This document shows positions 16,729 through 24,680 of a stretch of 64,000 bases of DNA, piece by piece. The stretch covers positions 47,234 to 111,233 of the forward strand of contig JBMOIP010000009.1 in assembly GCA_049317265.1 (NCBI GenBank). The letters are read 5' to 3'. Positions within the stretch are counted from its first letter, which is position 1, and each line of letters opens with the position of its first letter. The notes beneath the pieces were generated by a model. The model was given only the letters and a program-made list of their open reading frames with translations, ran no database searches and was not told the DNA's origin. Position numbers and translations under genes: made by a program. The stretch is from CAIVAT01 sp049317265 (GTDB lineage Bacteria; Bacteroidota; Bacteroidia; Bacteroidales; FEN-979).

Positions 16729-19134
16729 ATGAAAGCCATAACCTTAATCACTTTATTCATGATTACACTAGCAGTGTGTGCGCAAACAGATTACCAGCTG
16801 CCCCCAAAAGAGATCCTGGACCTCGCGGATGTCAAAACACCTTCCCAGACCATGATCAGTAGAAACAACACCTGGCTGCTGTTGCTGGAACGTCCCCTGT
16901 ATAAAACGCTGGAAGAACTTTCCGAGCCTGAACTAAAGCTTGCAGGGCTGCGGATGAATCCCGAAAATTTCAACGTGGCGAGAAGTTCATTTTACACCAA
17001 CCTGACCATTCAGAGAGTGAACGACGGAAATCCTGTCATCCTGAAGAACATGCCTCAGCCGCTCAGGATGCAATATGTGCAGATTTCGCCCAATGAAAAT
17101 TACTGCTCCTTTGTGCAGGTGAGCCCCGACAAACTGAGCCTCTGGATCATCAACCTGAAAACGGGTGAGGCCGGGATGATCCTTGGTGAAGGGTTGAACG
17201 CTACCATGGGTAGTCCATATATGTGGGGCAATGACGAACAGTATCTCTACTTTAAGTGGAAAGGGGATAAAACAAAACTTGCAGTGAAAGAATATCTCCC
17301 AAAGGGCCCTTCAACGCAGGATGCCACAGGTACAAAGGCACCTGCACGCACCTTCCAGGATCTGTTGAGAAACAAGCAGGATGAAACCAGGTTCGACCAT
17401 TATGCCAGAGCTGCTTATGTAAGGATATCCATCAACGGGAATGAAAGAACCACCATCCTGCCTGAAGGAATATACAAACGGTTTTCAATCTCCCCGGATG
17501 GAAAATACATCCTGACAGAAGAGGTTGTGCAGCCCTACAGCTATGCGCTTACCTATCAATCCTTTACCAGCAGGTTCAATGTTTACAACCAAATCGGGAA
17601 CCCGCTTGTGAAGTTTTACAACAGGCCGTTACAAGACAAGGTACCCATAAATTTCGATGCCGTTGAAGCCGGAAAAAGAAATATCATGTGGCGGAATGAT
17701 AAACCATCCACCCTTTTCTGGTGCGAAGCGCCCGATGGCGGCGATCCTTCGGTGGCGTCCGACTATCGCGATCAGTTATGGCAAAGCGACTTCCCATTCA
17801 TCAACAACAGCCCGGTCTGCAAGTTGAAAAACAGGTTCAGCACCATCATCTTCGGAAAGGAGAACCTCGCCATTGCAAGCGACTACTGGTGGAAAAACCG
17901 CAATACCAAAACCTACATCATCGATCCTTCAGTGCAAAACCAGGAACCAACCGTAATTTACAATCTCTCGAGCGAGGATCTGTATGCCGATCCGGGTAAT
18001 TTCGTCACCACCTATAATTCATACAACCGCATTGTCCTTCAGTTCAGTAAGAACGGCAAAAACCTTTTCCTGACAGGAGAAGGCTGCTCCCCCGAAGGAA
18101 ACCGCCCGTTTATTGATGCTTTTGACCTGAAAAGCATGAAAACAGAACGATTATGGCGGGCAGACGGCTTAAGCACCTATGAAGACATTATCAGGATTAT
18201 TGATGTTGAACAAAAAACAGCCATAACGAGCATTGAAAGCCCAAAGATTTATCCCAACCTCTACCTGCGAAACTTTGGCAGCCAAACAGCTCCAAAGCAG
18301 ATCACCTTCCGCGAAAATCCATATAAATCACTGATGGATATCAGCAAACAGAAAATTCACTACAAGCGGAACGACGGAGTAGACCTTTCTGCCACACTTT
18401 ACCTGCCTGCAGGTTACGACAAACTGAAGGACGGGCGGCTGCCTATGCTGATGGACGCCTATCCACAGGAATATAAAGACGATAAGGCAGCCGGACAGAT
18501 CAAAGAATCTCCCCACACGTTTATCAACATTTACTGGGCTTCACCCCTTTACTGGGTAAACCGCGGATATGCCATCCTGCAGGATGCTGAATTTCCGATC
18601 ATCGGGAAAGGCAAGGAAGAACCCAATGACACCTATATTGAACAACTTGTAGCTGATGCAGCAGCCGCCATCCAGGCTGTGGATTCCATGGGCGTAGTGG
18701 ATAAAAACCGTTGTGCCGTGATGGGACACTCGTATGGCGCTTTTATGACAGCCAACCTCCTGGCTCATTCCGATCTTTTTGCTGCCGGAATAGCCCGCAG
18801 CGGCGCTTATAACCGGTCATTAACCCCTTTCGGATTCCAGTCGGAAGAGCGGACCTACTGGCAGGCACAGGATATTTACAACAAAATGTCACCCTTCAAT
18901 TATGCAGACAAACTAAAACGCCCGCTGCTGCTGATCCATGGCGATGCCGACAACAACCCGGGCACTTTTACGTTACAGAGTGAAAGGCTTTTCCAGGCAA
19001 TCAAAGGCAATGGCGGGAATGCACGCCTGGTGCTGCTGCCTTATGAAAGTCATGGTTATGAAGCCAGGGAGAACATCCTTCACATGTTGTGGGAAATGGA
19101 TACCTGGCTTGCGAAATATGTGAAGGGAAATTAA
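16729..19134 (+). CDS. S9 family prolyl oligopeptidase-type serine peptidase
   Basis: 801 residues with a signal peptide (LITLFMITLAVCAQ). An N-terminal propeller-like region (to about 540) precedes an alpha/beta hydrolase domain. The nucleophile is Ser in MGHSYGAFMTANLL, the Asp lies in LLIHGDADNNPGT and the His in LPYESHGYEARE, so the triad is complete. The sequence resembles the acylaminoacyl or glutamyl-endopeptidase-like S9 branch, acting on peptides in the periplasm. Its TAA overlaps the ATG of the ABC exporter (TAATG). Confidence 0.9.
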   Translation: MKAITLITLFMITLAVCAQTDYQLPPKEILDLADVKTPSQTMISRNNTWLLLLERPLYKTLEELSEPELKLAGLRMNPENFNVARSSFYTNLTIQRVNDGNPVILKNMPQPLRMQYVQISPNENYCSFVQVSPDKLSLWIINLKTGEAGMILGEGLNATMGSPYMWGNDEQYLYFKWKGDKTKLAVKEYLPKGPSTQDATGTKAPARTFQDLLRNKQDETRFDHYARAAYVRISINGNERTTILPEGIYKRFSISPDGKYILTEEVVQPYSYALTYQSFTSRFNVYNQIGNPLVKFYNRPLQDKVPINFDAVEAGKRNIMWRNDKPSTLFWCEAPDGGDPSVASDYRDQLWQSDFPFINNSPVCKLKNRFSTIIFGKENLAIASDYWWKNRNTKTYIIDPSVQNQEPTVIYNLSSEDLYADPGNFVTTYNSYNRIVLQFSKNGKNLFLTGEGCSPEGNRPFIDAFDLKSMKTERLWRADGLSTYEDIIRIIDVEQKTAITSIESPKIYPNLYLRNFGSQTAPKQITFRENPYKSLMDISKQKIHYKRNDGVDLSATLYLPAGYDKLKDGRLPMLMDAYPQEYKDDKAAGQIKESPHTFINIYWASPLYWVNRGYAILQDAEFPIIGKGKEEPNDTYIEQLVADAAAAIQAVDSMGVVDKNRCAVMGHSYGAFMTANLLAHSDLFAAGIARSGAYNRSLTPFGFQSEERTYWQAQDIYNKMSPFNYADKLKRPLLLIHGDADNNPGTFTLQSERLFQAIKGNGGNARLVLLPYESHGYEARENILHMLWEMDTWLAKYVKGN

Positions 19135-20906
19135 TGGAGGAACCGAAAAAGAAGATCACCCTGTCGGGTTTGCGTAAACTGTTTAAACTGTACAGTTTTA
19201 TCAAACCTTATAAATATGAATATGCCCTGGGATTGTTTTTTCTGCTGGGTTCCAGCGGAGCAAGCCTGGTTTTTCCGAAATTGCTCGGCCAGCTGGTCGA
19301 CCTTGGCAACCAGGGAAAACTGGCCCAGGAGATTGACCGTATTGCACTGATCCTTCTGGCCGTCCTGATAGCGCAATCGTTTTTCTCCTATTTCCGGATT
19401 TACCTGTTCGTTCACGTGGCGGAAAAGACCCTTGCCGATTTGAGGCAAAGCACTTTCAACCACCTCATCCGCCTGCCCATGAAGTTTTTCCAGCATCGCA
19501 GGGTTGGGGAGCTGAACAGCCGGATCTCTTCAGACATCACCCTGTTACAGGATGCCCTGACCAGTACTTTAGCCGAATTTCTACGCCAGCTGATCATCAT
19601 TATCGGCGGCATCAGCCTGTTGATGTTTACCTCCTTCAAGCTCACACTTTTCATGCTTGCGATTCTTCCTGTGATCATGATCCTGGTTGTCTTCTTTGGC
19701 AGGTATATCAGGAAGTTAAGTAAGCAGGCACAAAGCCAGGTGGCCGATTCCAACACCGTTGTTGAAGAGACGTTGCAGGGAATTCAAAGCGTAAAATCCT
19801 TCACCAACGAGTTTTTCGAAATGGCCCGGTACAGGGGTAAAACCATCGAAATTGCACAAACAGGAATTAAAAACGGTAAACTCCGCGGGGCTTTTTCCTC
19901 TTTCACCATCCTTGGACTCTTCGGGGCCATGACCGCTGTGATCTGGAAAGGGGCAGCATTGCTGGCTGCAGGTGAAATCGCCACAGGGGAACTCTTCTCG
20001 TTTGTGATCTATTCCATGTTCATTGGAGGCACGATCGGCGGAATGGCGGATGTTTTTGCAAGGGTACAGAAGTTCATCGGTGCAACTGAAGACCTGCTGG
20101 AGATATTTAACGAGCCCGAAGAGTCGGTTGAAGAGATCACCCAACTCAATCCGGACCAGGTACTTCACGGGAGCATCCGCTTCGACCATGTGTCATTTCA
20201 CTACCCGTCAAGAACCGAGATGCAGGTGCTTACCGATTTAAGCGTAACCATCAGGCCCGACACACTGGTGGCGCTGGTAGGGCCAAGCGGCGCTGGTAAA
20301 TCAACTTTCGTTTCCCTCCTGCTCAGGCTTTATGACCCGGTGGAAGGAGATATCCTTTTCGATGAGAAAAGCAGCAAGTCCATTCCCCTTTCGGCCCTGA
20401 GAAGCCAGATGGCCATCGTTCCGCAGGACATCTTCCTGTTTGGCGGAACGATCCGCGAGAACATCGCCTACGGCAAACCCGGAGCCTCTGAAGAGATGGT
20501 AGCAGATGCCGCCCGAAAAGCCAATGCGTGGGATTTTATCAGCAATTTCCCCGACGGCATGAACACCCTAGTGGGGGAACGGGGCACCCAGCTCTCGGGC
20601 GGGCAGCGTCAACGGATTGCCATTGCCCGGGCTGTGCTGAAAGATCCGAAAATCCTGATACTTGATGAAGCCACGTCTTCGCTTGATTCGGAATCTGAGC
20701 GGCTTGTACAGGATGCCCTGGAAAAACTGATGAAGGGCCGTACTTCCATCGTCATCGCTCACCGCTTATCCACCATCCGCCAGGCCGACCACATCCTGGT
20801 CCTCGACAATGGCCGGATTGTGGAACAAGGCACTCATGAACAGCTGCTGCAGGTTCCCGACGGCTTGTACAGGAATCTCAGTGAGCTGCAGTTCGCAGGA
20901 GGATGA
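19134..20906 (+). CDS. ABC exporter: fused permease and ATPase
   Basis: 590 residues from the ATG at 19134, which shares its A with the preceding TAA; an upstream in-frame start at 19089 lies inside the peptidase gene and is disfavoured. Six membrane segments fill about residues 20-310. The ATPase domain has Walker A GPSGAGKST, signature LSGGQRQRIAIAR, Walker B ILILDEATSSLD and the switch His in IVIAHRLST. It is an MsbA/LmrA-like half transporter working as a homodimer for lipids, peptides or drugs. Tight coupling to the S9 peptidase might hint at peptide export, but that is only inference. Confidence 0.9.
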   Translation: MEEPKKKITLSGLRKLFKLYSFIKPYKYEYALGLFFLLGSSGASLVFPKLLGQLVDLGNQGKLAQEIDRIALILLAVLIAQSFFSYFRIYLFVHVAEKTLADLRQSTFNHLIRLPMKFFQHRRVGELNSRISSDITLLQDALTSTLAEFLRQLIIIIGGISLLMFTSFKLTLFMLAILPVIMILVVFFGRYIRKLSKQAQSQVADSNTVVEETLQGIQSVKSFTNEFFEMARYRGKTIEIAQTGIKNGKLRGAFSSFTILGLFGAMTAVIWKGAALLAAGEIATGELFSFVIYSMFIGGTIGGMADVFARVQKFIGATEDLLEIFNEPEESVEEITQLNPDQVLHGSIRFDHVSFHYPSRTEMQVLTDLSVTIRPDTLVALVGPSGAGKSTFVSLLLRLYDPVEGDILFDEKSSKSIPLSALRSQMAIVPQDIFLFGGTIRENIAYGKPGASEEMVADAARKANAWDFISNFPDGMNTLVGERGTQLSGGQRQRIAIARAVLKDPKILILDEATSSLDSESERLVQDALEKLMKGRTSIVIAHRLSTIRQADHILVLDNGRIVEQGTHEQLLQVPDGLYRNLSELQFAGG

Positions 20907-20972
20907 AGACCTTGCTGTTGCTGTAACCATTTGCAAGTCGCGACGTCCAACATGGAATATAAAATGCTCCTT

Positions 20973-22175
20973 ATGAAAACAAATATGTTACGTCCTTTAA
21001 TTCTTGGGTTGGTCACCTTTATGTTAACTGCCACATGCAGTTTTGCCCAGTATTCAAACGCTGAGGAAGCCAAAGAGTATATCAATGACAGGCTTTCGCA
21101 TTCGGTATTGCAGAAAATCGATCCGGATGGAACTGTTACCATCAGCGCCCCCGACCAGAAAATAAAATTCAGACTCAGGGATGTCTCCTTCAATTATAAT
21201 GGAGGCAACAGCGATGACCGTGTACGGGTATTCGGGGACAATAGCATCGAACATTATGAACTCAAAATCCTGACTGAAAAAACCAGCAGGCAATCATTTC
21301 TATGCGACTCAGAGAAGGAAGCCAACGAGGTGATTGCAGCGTTTAAATACCTTAAAAAACTCTACCCCGGGGATCAGAAAAGTTTAATGCAGGGAGACAG
21401 AAAACTCAAAGTAAGCGATTCTACAATTGGAACAAAGACGGTGCGTGAAGCCATTGACTATATCAATGAGAACCTCTCCTATTCCATGATCACAGGCGTT
21501 GACGACCGTGGAATGATGACCATCAATGCCCCGGATGAAATCTATCGTATCAATCTGAAGCAGGCTGAATTCGGGTACAATGATGCAAGCGACGGGTCGA
21601 AAGTCAGGATTTACGGTGATTTTTGCATTGAACAACAGAGCAACAACACCAGCAAGGACCTTCTTTGCCGTAAATCGTTCCAAACCGCCAACAGAACCAA
21701 TGCATATAAGGCGATCTCCGTTTTATACTACCTGAAATCCACCTACAGCGATCTCAATCCCTCCAAAGTAACAGATCTAAGGAATGTTACCGGCTCCAAT
21801 ACCAACAGCTATACCAATGTGAATGAGGCTATTAATTACATTAACGACCGGCTCTCCTACTCCATCATCCTTGGACTTGACCTGGCAGGAAATATTACCA
21901 TCAATGCCCCTGATGATATATACCGGTTCAACATTCACGATGTGAAGATCAACAATGCATTGAACCATAAAAGCCGGTCGGAGTGGTTTCCATTCGTCTA
22001 TACCGATGGCCCTTCCACCGGGGTATTGGTTGAATGCAATAACTGTATCAAACAGTTCGACGGACCAGGGTCCTATGATTCCATCGATGAACAGGTATTT
22101 CAGTACGGGAGCGCGGGACAGGTCAAGGAGGTGCTTAAGGCGTTCCTGTACCTTAAAGGAGCTACTAAAAAATAA
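20973..22175 (+). CDS. Unknown secreted protein with three tandem repeats of about 115 residues
   Basis: 400 residues from the ATG at 20973 (MKTNMLRPLILGLVTF), with a signal peptide ending near CSFAQ; earlier in-frame ATGs at 20952 and 20964 are possible. After the signal the protein is three copies of one domain, starting near EEAKEYINDRLSHSV, REAIDYINENLSYSM and NEAINYINDRLSYSI. Each continues D..G..TI.APD, a beta-rich stretch with a Cys (FLCDSE, LLCRKS, VECNNC), and a closing helix (AFKYLKKLYP, VLYYLKSTYS, AFLYLKG). No known family was recognised. The TAA overlaps the first unit of a heptamer array. Confidence 0.75.
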   Translation: MKTNMLRPLILGLVTFMLTATCSFAQYSNAEEAKEYINDRLSHSVLQKIDPDGTVTISAPDQKIKFRLRDVSFNYNGGNSDDRVRVFGDNSIEHYELKILTEKTSRQSFLCDSEKEANEVIAAFKYLKKLYPGDQKSLMQGDRKLKVSDSTIGTKTVREAIDYINENLSYSMITGVDDRGMMTINAPDEIYRINLKQAEFGYNDASDGSKVRIYGDFCIEQQSNNTSKDLLCRKSFQTANRTNAYKAISVLYYLKSTYSDLNPSKVTDLRNVTGSNTNSYTNVNEAINYINDRLSYSIILGLDLAGNITINAPDDIYRFNIHDVKINNALNHKSRSEWFPFVYTDGPSTGVLVECNNCIKQFDGPGSYDSIDEQVFQYGSAGQVKEVLKAFLYLKGATKK

Positions 22176-22243
22176 ATCTGAAATCTGAAATCTGAAATCC
22201 GAAATCCGAAATCCGAAATCCGAAATCTGAAATCTGAAATCCG
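22174..22243 (+). repeat. Heptamer tandem array abutting a stop codon
   Basis: Ten consecutive 7-bp units, AAATCTG three times, AAATCCG four times, AAATCTG twice, AAATCCG once. The first unit shares bases with the TAA of the preceding gene (22173-22175). Confidence 0.9.
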
Positions 22244-22269
22244 AAATTCAACAATCAATCTAACCAGAA

Positions 22270-22316
22270 TAAAAAAAGAGGTTGTCTCCAGCGTATTTAT
22301 TTAAGACAACCTCTTA
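22270..22316 (-). terminator. Rho-independent terminator, mainly for rocD
   Basis: An 11-bp perfect stem (AGAGGTTGTCT at 22277-22287 with AGACAACCTCT at 22304-22314) is flanked by an A-run on the + strand. Read on the - strand it is a stem followed by a T-run, just after the rocD stop at 22333. On the + strand it may also stop transcription from the 20973 gene. Confidence 0.85.
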
Positions 22317-22332
22317 TTATTCCCTGAACTGC

Positions 22333-23556
22333 TTATTCCAGCTCCTTGATAGATTTACGGATGATCTCCACTGCTTCGTGGATCTGCTCTTCGGTAATCA
22401 CCAAAGGCGGGGCAAACCGGATGATATGATCATGGGTTGGCTTGGCAAGCAGGCCGTTGTCGCGCATTTGAAGACAAACATCCCATGCCGTTTTTCCATT
22501 GAAAGGTTTAATAACAATGGCATTCAGCAATCCCTTGCCGCGAACCAACTCGATGTATGGTGAGTTGATCTTCCTGAGTTCTGCACGGAAAATAGCACCC
22601 ATCTTCTCTGCGTTCTCTGCAAGTTTTTCTTCACGTACAACGGTTAACGCTGCCATGGCTACTTTCGCTGCCACAGGATTTCCTCCGAAGGTTGATCCAT
22701 GTTCACCCGGGTGGATGCACAGCATGATCGGATCGTCGGCCAACACCGCTGAAATAGGATAAACACCACCGGAGAGCGCCTTTCCAAGGATGAGAACATC
22801 GGGCTTTACGCCTTCCCAGTCGCAAGCCAGCAGACGGCCCGTGCGGGCAATCCCGGTTTGTACTTCGTCGGCGATAAACAACACATTCTTCGCCTTGCAT
22901 AAATCATAGGCCTTTTTGAGGAATCCTTCATCAGGTACAAAAACACCGGCTTCACCCTGTATGGGCTCCACGAGGAAACCTGCCACATTCGGATCTTCCA
23001 GCGCTTTGGCCAGTGCATTGAGGTCATTATAAGGAATTGATTCAAAACCGGGAGTAAATGGTCCAAAGTCCTTGCGGGCATCAGGATCATTCGACATGGA
23101 GATCACCGTGATCGTCCTGCCATGGAAATTATCGCGGCAGCAGATAATCTTGGCTTGGTTTTCAGGAATTCCCTTCACTTTATAACCCCATTTCCGGGTT
23201 AATTTCAGGGCGGTTTCATCGCCTTCAGCGCCCGAATTCATCGGAAGAACACGCTGGTAACCAAAGTATTCCGTTATGAATTTCTCATACACCCCAAGTA
23301 CATCGTTATAAAAGGCACGTGATGTAAGTTCAAGTGTTTGAGCCTGTTCAATAAGGGCGCCAACAATCTTCGGGTGGCAATGCCCCTGGTTCACTGCTGA
23401 ATAAGCAGATAAAAAGTCAAAATAACGTTTACCTTCCACGTCCCACATAAAGACGCCTTTTCCTTTGGCAAGTACAACCGGCAGTGGATGGTAATTGTGC
23501 GCCCCGTATTTATCTTCGAGGTCGATGGCCATTTGGGAGTTTGTTACTACTGTCAT
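22333..23556 (-). CDS. rocD: Ornithine--oxo-acid aminotransferase
   Basis: 407 residues of the class III PLP aminotransferase type. Seen are YFDFLSAYSAVNQGHCHPKI, MNSGAEGDETALKLTRKWGY, NFHGRT, FIADEVQTGIARTGRLLACD and the PLP lysine in ILGKALSGGVYP, then STFGGNPVAAKVA. These match ornithine aminotransferase, which makes glutamate semialdehyde from ornithine. With arginine deiminase it could take arginine-derived ornithine toward glutamate or proline. A strong terminator lies just downstream. Confidence 0.93.
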   Translation of the reverse strand: MTVVTNSQMAIDLEDKYGAHNYHPLPVVLAKGKGVFMWDVEGKRYFDFLSAYSAVNQGHCHPKIVGALIEQAQTLELTSRAFYNDVLGVYEKFITEYFGYQRVLPMNSGAEGDETALKLTRKWGYKVKGIPENQAKIICCRDNFHGRTITVISMSNDPDARKDFGPFTPGFESIPYNDLNALAKALEDPNVAGFLVEPIQGEAGVFVPDEGFLKKAYDLCKAKNVLFIADEVQTGIARTGRLLACDWEGVKPDVLILGKALSGGVYPISAVLADDPIMLCIHPGEHGSTFGGNPVAAKVAMAALTVVREEKLAENAEKMGAIFRAELRKINSPYIELVRGKGLLNAIVIKPFNGKTAWDVCLQMRDNGLLAKPTHDHIIRFAPPLVITEEQIHEAVEIIRKSIKELE

Positions 23557-23606
23557 AAAAGTAAAATTTAGTGTTGCTGTAAATGAAACCCGCGGATCTG
23601 GGGTTG

Positions 23607-24602
23607 TTATTTTTTAACGATGAACGTGCCGGAATTAAGAATCTCCTTACCCGACATCAGCCGGTAGTAATAGGATCCGCTTACCAGGCTCTGGGTGGAG
23701 ATAACATTATTCTTTCCTGAAAGATAGAAGGTTCCAAGTGGCTGCCCTCCCATATTGTATATTTTAAATACCCCCTCCTTAACCTCTTTACTCAGGTCAA
23801 CATGGAGGGCATCGTTGACAGGGTTGGGATAGGCATTGACAGAAACTTCGGGCATCAGCACCTGCTGGATTCCGTTCGGATAGTCGAGTACAAGGTCATC
23901 AACATACATGGTGTTCCCGATCTGGCCGACACTGCCTACAAAATTGATCACATTGAATCCGGCGCTTGATACAACCAGCATCGTCATGGAGTCGATAACA
24001 CCGGCGCCTGTATAGTTTACAGGCACATCAAACTGAGTATAGGTGCCAACCGCGGTATGCTGAACAAATTTACCAAAACCGATGGTATCACGTTTCTTGG
24101 CGGTACTGTTCCATTTTGAAAGAAGGATAACAGCAGCACATGAGTCACCATTTACAGGTTCAAACTTGAAGAATCCCTTTAAACGGGAAGGTCTGCACTC
24201 AGGGCAAGGTTGTCCAAGAACCGCACGGATGCCGACCATATCCATCTGGGCGGTTCCAATCATACCCGGAATGAAGATGTTGGTAGGTCCTACCGGGAAG
24301 TTTGCTGAAACTGCTTTTGCAGCATAGGAGCCAAGATGACTGTCGGTGGATTTAAAGACGGTAGCAGGACCAGGGCCTCCTGCAATAGGTGGAACGGCTA
24401 CAAGGGAGTTAAGAGTTGCCATCCATTTATCGGTCGCATCCGTACCGATATCGTCATAACTTAAAGTGGCATTGACCGTTACAGTATGCCAATGTTCAAA
24501 ATCACCATTGGGAATAATGAAATTGTCATTTGGAAATTTAGATTGTGCATTGGCAGCGCTTAATGCCAGGGCAAGTAAAACAATTGTAAACAGGTGTTTC
24601 AT
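23607..24602 (-). CDS. T9SS type A sorting domain protein with PCMD-like body
   Basis: 331 residues from the ATG at 24602 (MKHLFTIVLLALALSAANAQ, a clear signal peptide); an upstream in-frame start at 24665 would put 21 residues before the signal. The body starts NFIIPNGDFEHWHTV, a pattern seen in Bacteroidota surface proteins with a carbohydrate-binding or PCMD-like fold; this assignment is weak. The C-terminus is a T9SS tail (VNAYPNPVNDALHVDLS to SGTFIVKK). It is secreted to the surface with unknown function. Confidence 0.75.
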   Translation of the reverse strand: MKHLFTIVLLALALSAANAQSKFPNDNFIIPNGDFEHWHTVTVNATLSYDDIGTDATDKWMATLNSLVAVPPIAGGPGPATVFKSTDSHLGSYAAKAVSANFPVGPTNIFIPGMIGTAQMDMVGIRAVLGQPCPECRPSRLKGFFKFEPVNGDSCAAVILLSKWNSTAKKRDTIGFGKFVQHTAVGTYTQFDVPVNYTGAGVIDSMTMLVVSSAGFNVINFVGSVGQIGNTMYVDDLVLDYPNGIQQVLMPEVSVNAYPNPVNDALHVDLSKEVKEGVFKIYNMGGQPLGTFYLSGKNNVISTQSLVSGSYYYRLMSGKEILNSGTFIVKK

Positions 24603-24680
24603 AATAATATGTTTTAGTGTTTGGTTGTTAGTGTGTTGTGTAATTATCTCCCTTTGAACAAGCAACCCGGATTGACATCA

